From Paenibacillus terrae (GTDB lineage Bacteria; Bacillota; Bacilli; Paenibacillales; Paenibacillaceae), in NCBI RefSeq assembly GCF_000943545.1, contig NZ_JTHP01000002.1:1-64000 (forward strand): a stretch of 64,000 nucleotides of DNA, in the 5' to 3' direction. The translations under genes and the position numbers were made by a program. Below the pieces are notes generated by a model, which saw only the letters and a list, made by a program, of their open reading frames with translations, was not told the DNA's origin and did no database searches. Positions 61,160 to 64,000 of the stretch are shown here, one piece after another; positions within the stretch are counted from its first letter, which is position 1; the number at the start of each line of letters is the position of its first letter.

Positions 61160-61400
61160 ACAGAGCGTTCCTGCCCTTCTTAGCATAATTGTAAACAGCT
61201 CTATCTTACCATAAAAACAACTAACCCAAGCGCTCTACTTTTGTCGGTTACAGGCGGGCAAGAATCTGGATAAAGACAGGTTTTGACACTACGCTTATCT
61301 CCCCGACTGAATAGGCAACAGACAGGCCATACCGTTCACAGAGAGTTTTATCACAGCAGCTTGGCACTCCTTATGATATGGTACTGGCATCGGAAATCAT

Positions 61401-61415
61401 TGATATTGATTCTCA
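61401..61415 (+). promoter_or_regulatory. Fur box upstream of feoA
   Basis: TGATATTGATTCTCA, a 7-1-7 Fur box about 26 nt before the feoA start. A TATGAT (61371-61376) 25 nt upstream could be the -10 of the promoter, putting the box just after the transcription start. Confidence 0.75.
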
Positions 61416-61440
61416 TTCTACATTAGAAAGGCTGAGCACC

Positions 61441-61686
61441 ATGCCAGAATGTATCTCGCTCCTTCGTACTCCACCGGGTCAACCCGTGCGGCTGCAATCC
61501 CTTGCCTCTCTTCACCCCTCATTGCGCCGACGCTTAACGGACATGGGGATTGACGAAGGTTCCATTATACGGTTAAAAAAAATCAGTCTGTTGGGCGGCC
61601 CTATTGTCATTGAATGCAACGGTCAACTGGTCGGCCTCCGTCAAAATCAGGTAAAACAACTGGAGGTTGTTCCTTCATGGACATGA
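61441..61686 (+). CDS. feoA: Ferrous iron transport protein A
   Basis: 81 aa from the ATG at 61441 (GAAAGG upstream), an SH3-like FeoA domain with LRRRLTDMGIDEGSIIRLKK and GGPIVIECNGQLVGLRQNQ. It partners with FeoB. Its stop overlaps the feoB start by 10 nt, so the two are translated together. Confidence 0.92.
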   Translation: MPECISLLRTPPGQPVRLQSLASLHPSLRRRLTDMGIDEGSIIRLKKISLLGGPIVIECNGQLVGLRQNQVKQLEVVPSWT

Positions 61687-63686
61687 TTGCTCTATTCGGT
61701 AATCCCAACACGGGGAAAACCTCATTATTCAACAAGCTGACTCGTACGTATGCAGAGGTAGGGAACTGGTCCGGGGTGACGGTGGAAAAGAAAACAGGCC
61801 TGCTGCGCGACAAGTCTGCCGTTTTGGTGGATTTGCCAGGCGCTTATTCATTGCTTCCACTTTCACTGGATGAAGGCATCGCCACCCGTTATTTGCTGGA
61901 AGAACCGCCTGCGGCCCTGATTAACATCGTGGATGCCTCCCAGCTCCAGCGCAATCTGTACCTGACTGTACAACTACTGGAATATGGCCGTCCACTTGTA
62001 CTTGGGTTAAACATGACCGACGTAGCCGATGCCACCGGTCTTCGGGTAAACAAGGAATTGTTGGCTGATCAATTGAACGTTCCCATCATTCCCATGGTGG
62101 CACGCACGGGCAGCGGCAGTAAGCAAATGCTCGCATCACTTCGAGAGGTACGACGTGCGCCAAATTCCTTCCAGTTGGATTACGGCCCTGCCGTCGAGGC
62201 TGCTATTACAGATATTTGCAGTTTGCTGACGAATACACTTGTGCCAAGCCCTCGGTGGGCAGCTCTACAGTGTCTGGAAAACAATCCTGTCGTTATGGAA
62301 TGGATGACGAATAAGGTACAGCGTGAAAAAGTAACTGAACGCATCCAGCGTTGCGAGAAAGAACTTCTCCGTGAAGGCTATTCGGCTACTCCCGCTCAGC
62401 ATATCCGTTCTGTACGTACAGCGTGGATCGCTGATCTGTGTACAAAGGCGCTCGACACGTCCAAACTCAAGCCGCACAGTCTGACAGACAGGCTGGACGC
62501 ACTGCTAACACATCGGTATTTGGGGATTCCCATCTTTTTGTTGCTGATGTACGCTACCTTCAAGTTCACCTTCGATTGGGCGGGTACTGTTCTTTCAGAT
62601 ATGCTGGACGGATTTTTTTCAGGGACACTAAGCAGTTGGATTACTGAATTGCTCGTTTACTTGAACGCGTCCGCTTTTACGCAGAGTCTTATCGTGGACG
62701 GTATCGTGGCAGGAGTTGGGGGCGTGCTCGTTTTTCTGCCTCAAATCGCTATTTTGTTCCTGATTATTTCGCTGATTGAAGACTCCGGGTATATGGCACG
62801 GGTTACGATATTAATGGACCGTCTCATGCAAGCTGTCGGTTTGAACGGGAAAAGCTTCATTCCCTTCATTATCGGATTTGGCTGCAATGTTCCTGCGATT
62901 ATGGCGGCACGCACCATTGAACAGCCCAGAGAACGCCTCATTACAACGTTGCTGGTGCCCTTTATGTCATGTTCGGCCCGCCTGCCGGTATATGCATTGT
63001 TTGCGGGTGTATTTTTTCCAACACATGCGGCAAGCATCATCATGCTGATGTATGTGTTAGGAATCACCGTATCGCTTATACTTGCCAAAATCTTTTCCAA
63101 AGTATCCATTTTATCGGGTGAGCCTTCCCTCTTCATCGTGGAGCTTCCCCCTTATCGTGTGCCGCAAGCTCTTACACTGTTTCGTAGCACGTGGGAAAAG
63201 GTCAAGGGCTTCGTACGTAAAGCCGGAACGATCATTCTTGCAGGCTCCGTTGGCATCTGGCTCTTGTCCAATTTCGGCCCACAAGGGTTCGGTGCAGACA
63301 TGAATGATAGCCTGCTTGCCACTGTTGGAGGATGGTTCGCCCCCATACTGGCCCCTCTGGGCTTCGGTACCTGGCAAGCAGGCGCATCCCTGCTCACAGG
63401 CTTTATGGCCAAGGAGGTTGTGGTATCGACGATGAATATCATTTACCACGTTCCGGACATGCAGGGACTAGAAATGCAAGTAAGGCATGCCTTTACGCCG
63501 TTAGCCTCTTTTAGCTTCATGGTGTTCATTCTGTTGTATGTGCCATGTCTGGCCACGGTAGCGGTCATTCGTAAAGAAACCCTTTCGTGGCGCTGGACCG
63601 GATTTTCCGTGATCTATCCTTTGACCGTTGCGTATATTATTGCCGTTGTGATCTATCAGTGTGGCAGGTTATTAGGTTGGGGTTAA
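61677..63686 (+). CDS. feoB: Ferrous iron transporter FeoB
   Basis: 669 aa from the ATG at 61677 (GGAGG 10 nt upstream). Cytoplasmic G domain: G1 GNPNTGKTS, G3 DLPGAYSL, G4 NMTD. A helical regulatory segment, then about 10 membrane helices in two Gate regions (SLIEDSGYMAR, GFGCNVPAIMA and VVIVPYVPCLATVAVIRKE-type motif LLYVPCLATVAVIRKE near the end). It takes up Fe2+ across the plasma membrane, using GTP. The Fur box at 61401 makes it iron-repressed. Confidence 0.95.
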   Translation: MDMIALFGNPNTGKTSLFNKLTRTYAEVGNWSGVTVEKKTGLLRDKSAVLVDLPGAYSLLPLSLDEGIATRYLLEEPPAALINIVDASQLQRNLYLTVQLLEYGRPLVLGLNMTDVADATGLRVNKELLADQLNVPIIPMVARTGSGSKQMLASLREVRRAPNSFQLDYGPAVEAAITDICSLLTNTLVPSPRWAALQCLENNPVVMEWMTNKVQREKVTERIQRCEKELLREGYSATPAQHIRSVRTAWIADLCTKALDTSKLKPHSLTDRLDALLTHRYLGIPIFLLLMYATFKFTFDWAGTVLSDMLDGFFSGTLSSWITELLVYLNASAFTQSLIVDGIVAGVGGVLVFLPQIAILFLIISLIEDSGYMARVTILMDRLMQAVGLNGKSFIPFIIGFGCNVPAIMAARTIEQPRERLITTLLVPFMSCSARLPVYALFAGVFFPTHAASIIMLMYVLGITVSLILAKIFSKVSILSGEPSLFIVELPPYRVPQALTLFRSTWEKVKGFVRKAGTIILAGSVGIWLLSNFGPQGFGADMNDSLLATVGGWFAPILAPLGFGTWQAGASLLTGFMAKEVVVSTMNIIYHVPDMQGLEMQVRHAFTPLASFSFMVFILLYVPCLATVAVIRKETLSWRWTGFSVIYPLTVAYIIAVVIYQCGRLLGWG

Positions 63687-63722
63687 GTTAGAGCCTTATG
63701 AAAATAGAAGGAAGTGGATTCC

Positions 63723-63899
63723 ATGATCAATATCATCATTTTACTGGTGATTCTCGGTTATAGCGCGTGGGTGTTCGTACGCTTTTTGCGAAAAAGCCGT
63801 CAAGGTGCTTGTGCCGGATGCTCATCGAGCAAATCATGTCCGGGCTGTGCCACGAGTGCTGTGAAGGAAGACCAAGCGAACATCAACAGAAATATCTAA
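63723..63899 (+). CDS. FeoB-associated Cys-rich membrane protein
   Basis: 58 aa from the ATG at 63723, favoured over a GTG 9 nt upstream because GAAGGAAG is then correctly spaced. One membrane helix (IIILLVILGYSAWVFVRF), then a basic stretch and a Cys cluster CAGCSSSKSCPGC that could bind iron or zinc. This family regularly follows feoB and may help Fe2+ handling on the inner face. 36 nt after feoB. Confidence 0.88.
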   Translation: MINIIILLVILGYSAWVFVRFLRKSRQGACAGCSSSKSCPGCATSAVKEDQANINRNI

Positions 63900-63920
63900 T
63901 CCAAACTTAGCATCCCCATG

Positions 63921-63963
63921 AAAAAAGCGTCTGCGGGTTTATCCTGACCCGAAGACGCTTTTC
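63921..63963 (+). terminator. Terminator of the feo operon
   Basis: AAAAGCGTCT-CGGGT/ACCCG-AGACGCTTTT stem with an 8-nt loop, followed by CCTTTA. The last bases of the window to 64000 show no gene. Confidence 0.85.
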
Positions 63964-64000
63964 CTTTACTCTCAAACTCACAATATTAGCGGTATTCCGC

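Overview
The window looks like chromosomal DNA of a spore-forming, low-to-mid GC Gram-positive of the Paenibacillus type (close to P. polymyxa). The grounds are family resemblance of the proteins, Bacillus-type Shine-Dalgarno sites (AAGGAGG) with frequent TTG and GTG starts, a perR-ygxA-rrn neighbourhood like that of B. subtilis, a spore-protease family gene (yyaC), and the absence of phage, IS or CRISPR sequence. No database search was run, so product names rest on recognised motifs and remembered family sequences.

Layout. 1-440: promoter and leader of a minus-strand rRNA operon whose genes lie beyond the left edge. 440-7300 (minus): ygxA-like gene, a secreted GH18 glycosidase, perR, a DUF4097 envelope pair, an MgtC/SapB protein and a GNAT acetyltransferase. 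7400-10900 (minus): gatC-gatA-gatB, with a palindromic 116-bp element in its leader. 11000-17900: mostly minus housekeeping genes (IDEAL-like protein, dedA-thioredoxin-like-MBL operon, methyltransferase, DUF6483, alpha/beta hydrolase) ending in a frameshifted yyaC. 18000-20800 (plus): small membrane or stress proteins (DUF1128, PAP2, GlsB/YeaQ, YtxH, DUF5665). 20800-31100 (minus): corA and a complete sigma-B partner-switching locus: REC-PP2C phosphatase, giant hybrid kinase, CheR-type methyltransferase, second hybrid kinase, rsbV, rsbW, sigB. This resembles the RsbY/RsbK/RsbM system of the Bacillus cereus group. Next to it, 31300-33300 holds YflT and DUF948 stress genes with good sigma-B promoter motifs. 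33400-38200: NlpC/P60 hydrolase, CDF metal exporter, small basic protein and an ABC-F ATPase.

38400-51200 is a Fur-controlled heme-scavenging island. Three single-NEAT secreted proteins, an eleven-NEAT 1556-aa secreted protein and an IsdE/IsdF/ATPase transporter run on the minus strand. A second heme-type transporter and an IsdG-type heme monooxygenase run divergently on the plus strand. Three 7-1-7 Fur boxes lie in the shared promoter region. No NEAT protein has a sortase signal, so they look like diffusible hemophores that relay heme to two lipoprotein receptors.

51300-64000: an MBL hydrolase, cytochrome bd oxidase (cydA, cydB and a CydS-like 36-aa peptide), cvfC, a lysine riboswitch driving a LysP-type permease, an MFS transporter, a transglutaminase-like protein, and a Fur-boxed feoA-feoB operon with its Cys-rich membrane partner. 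Iron handling (PerR, heme island, Feo) and stress signalling (sigma-B locus) are the two main themes.
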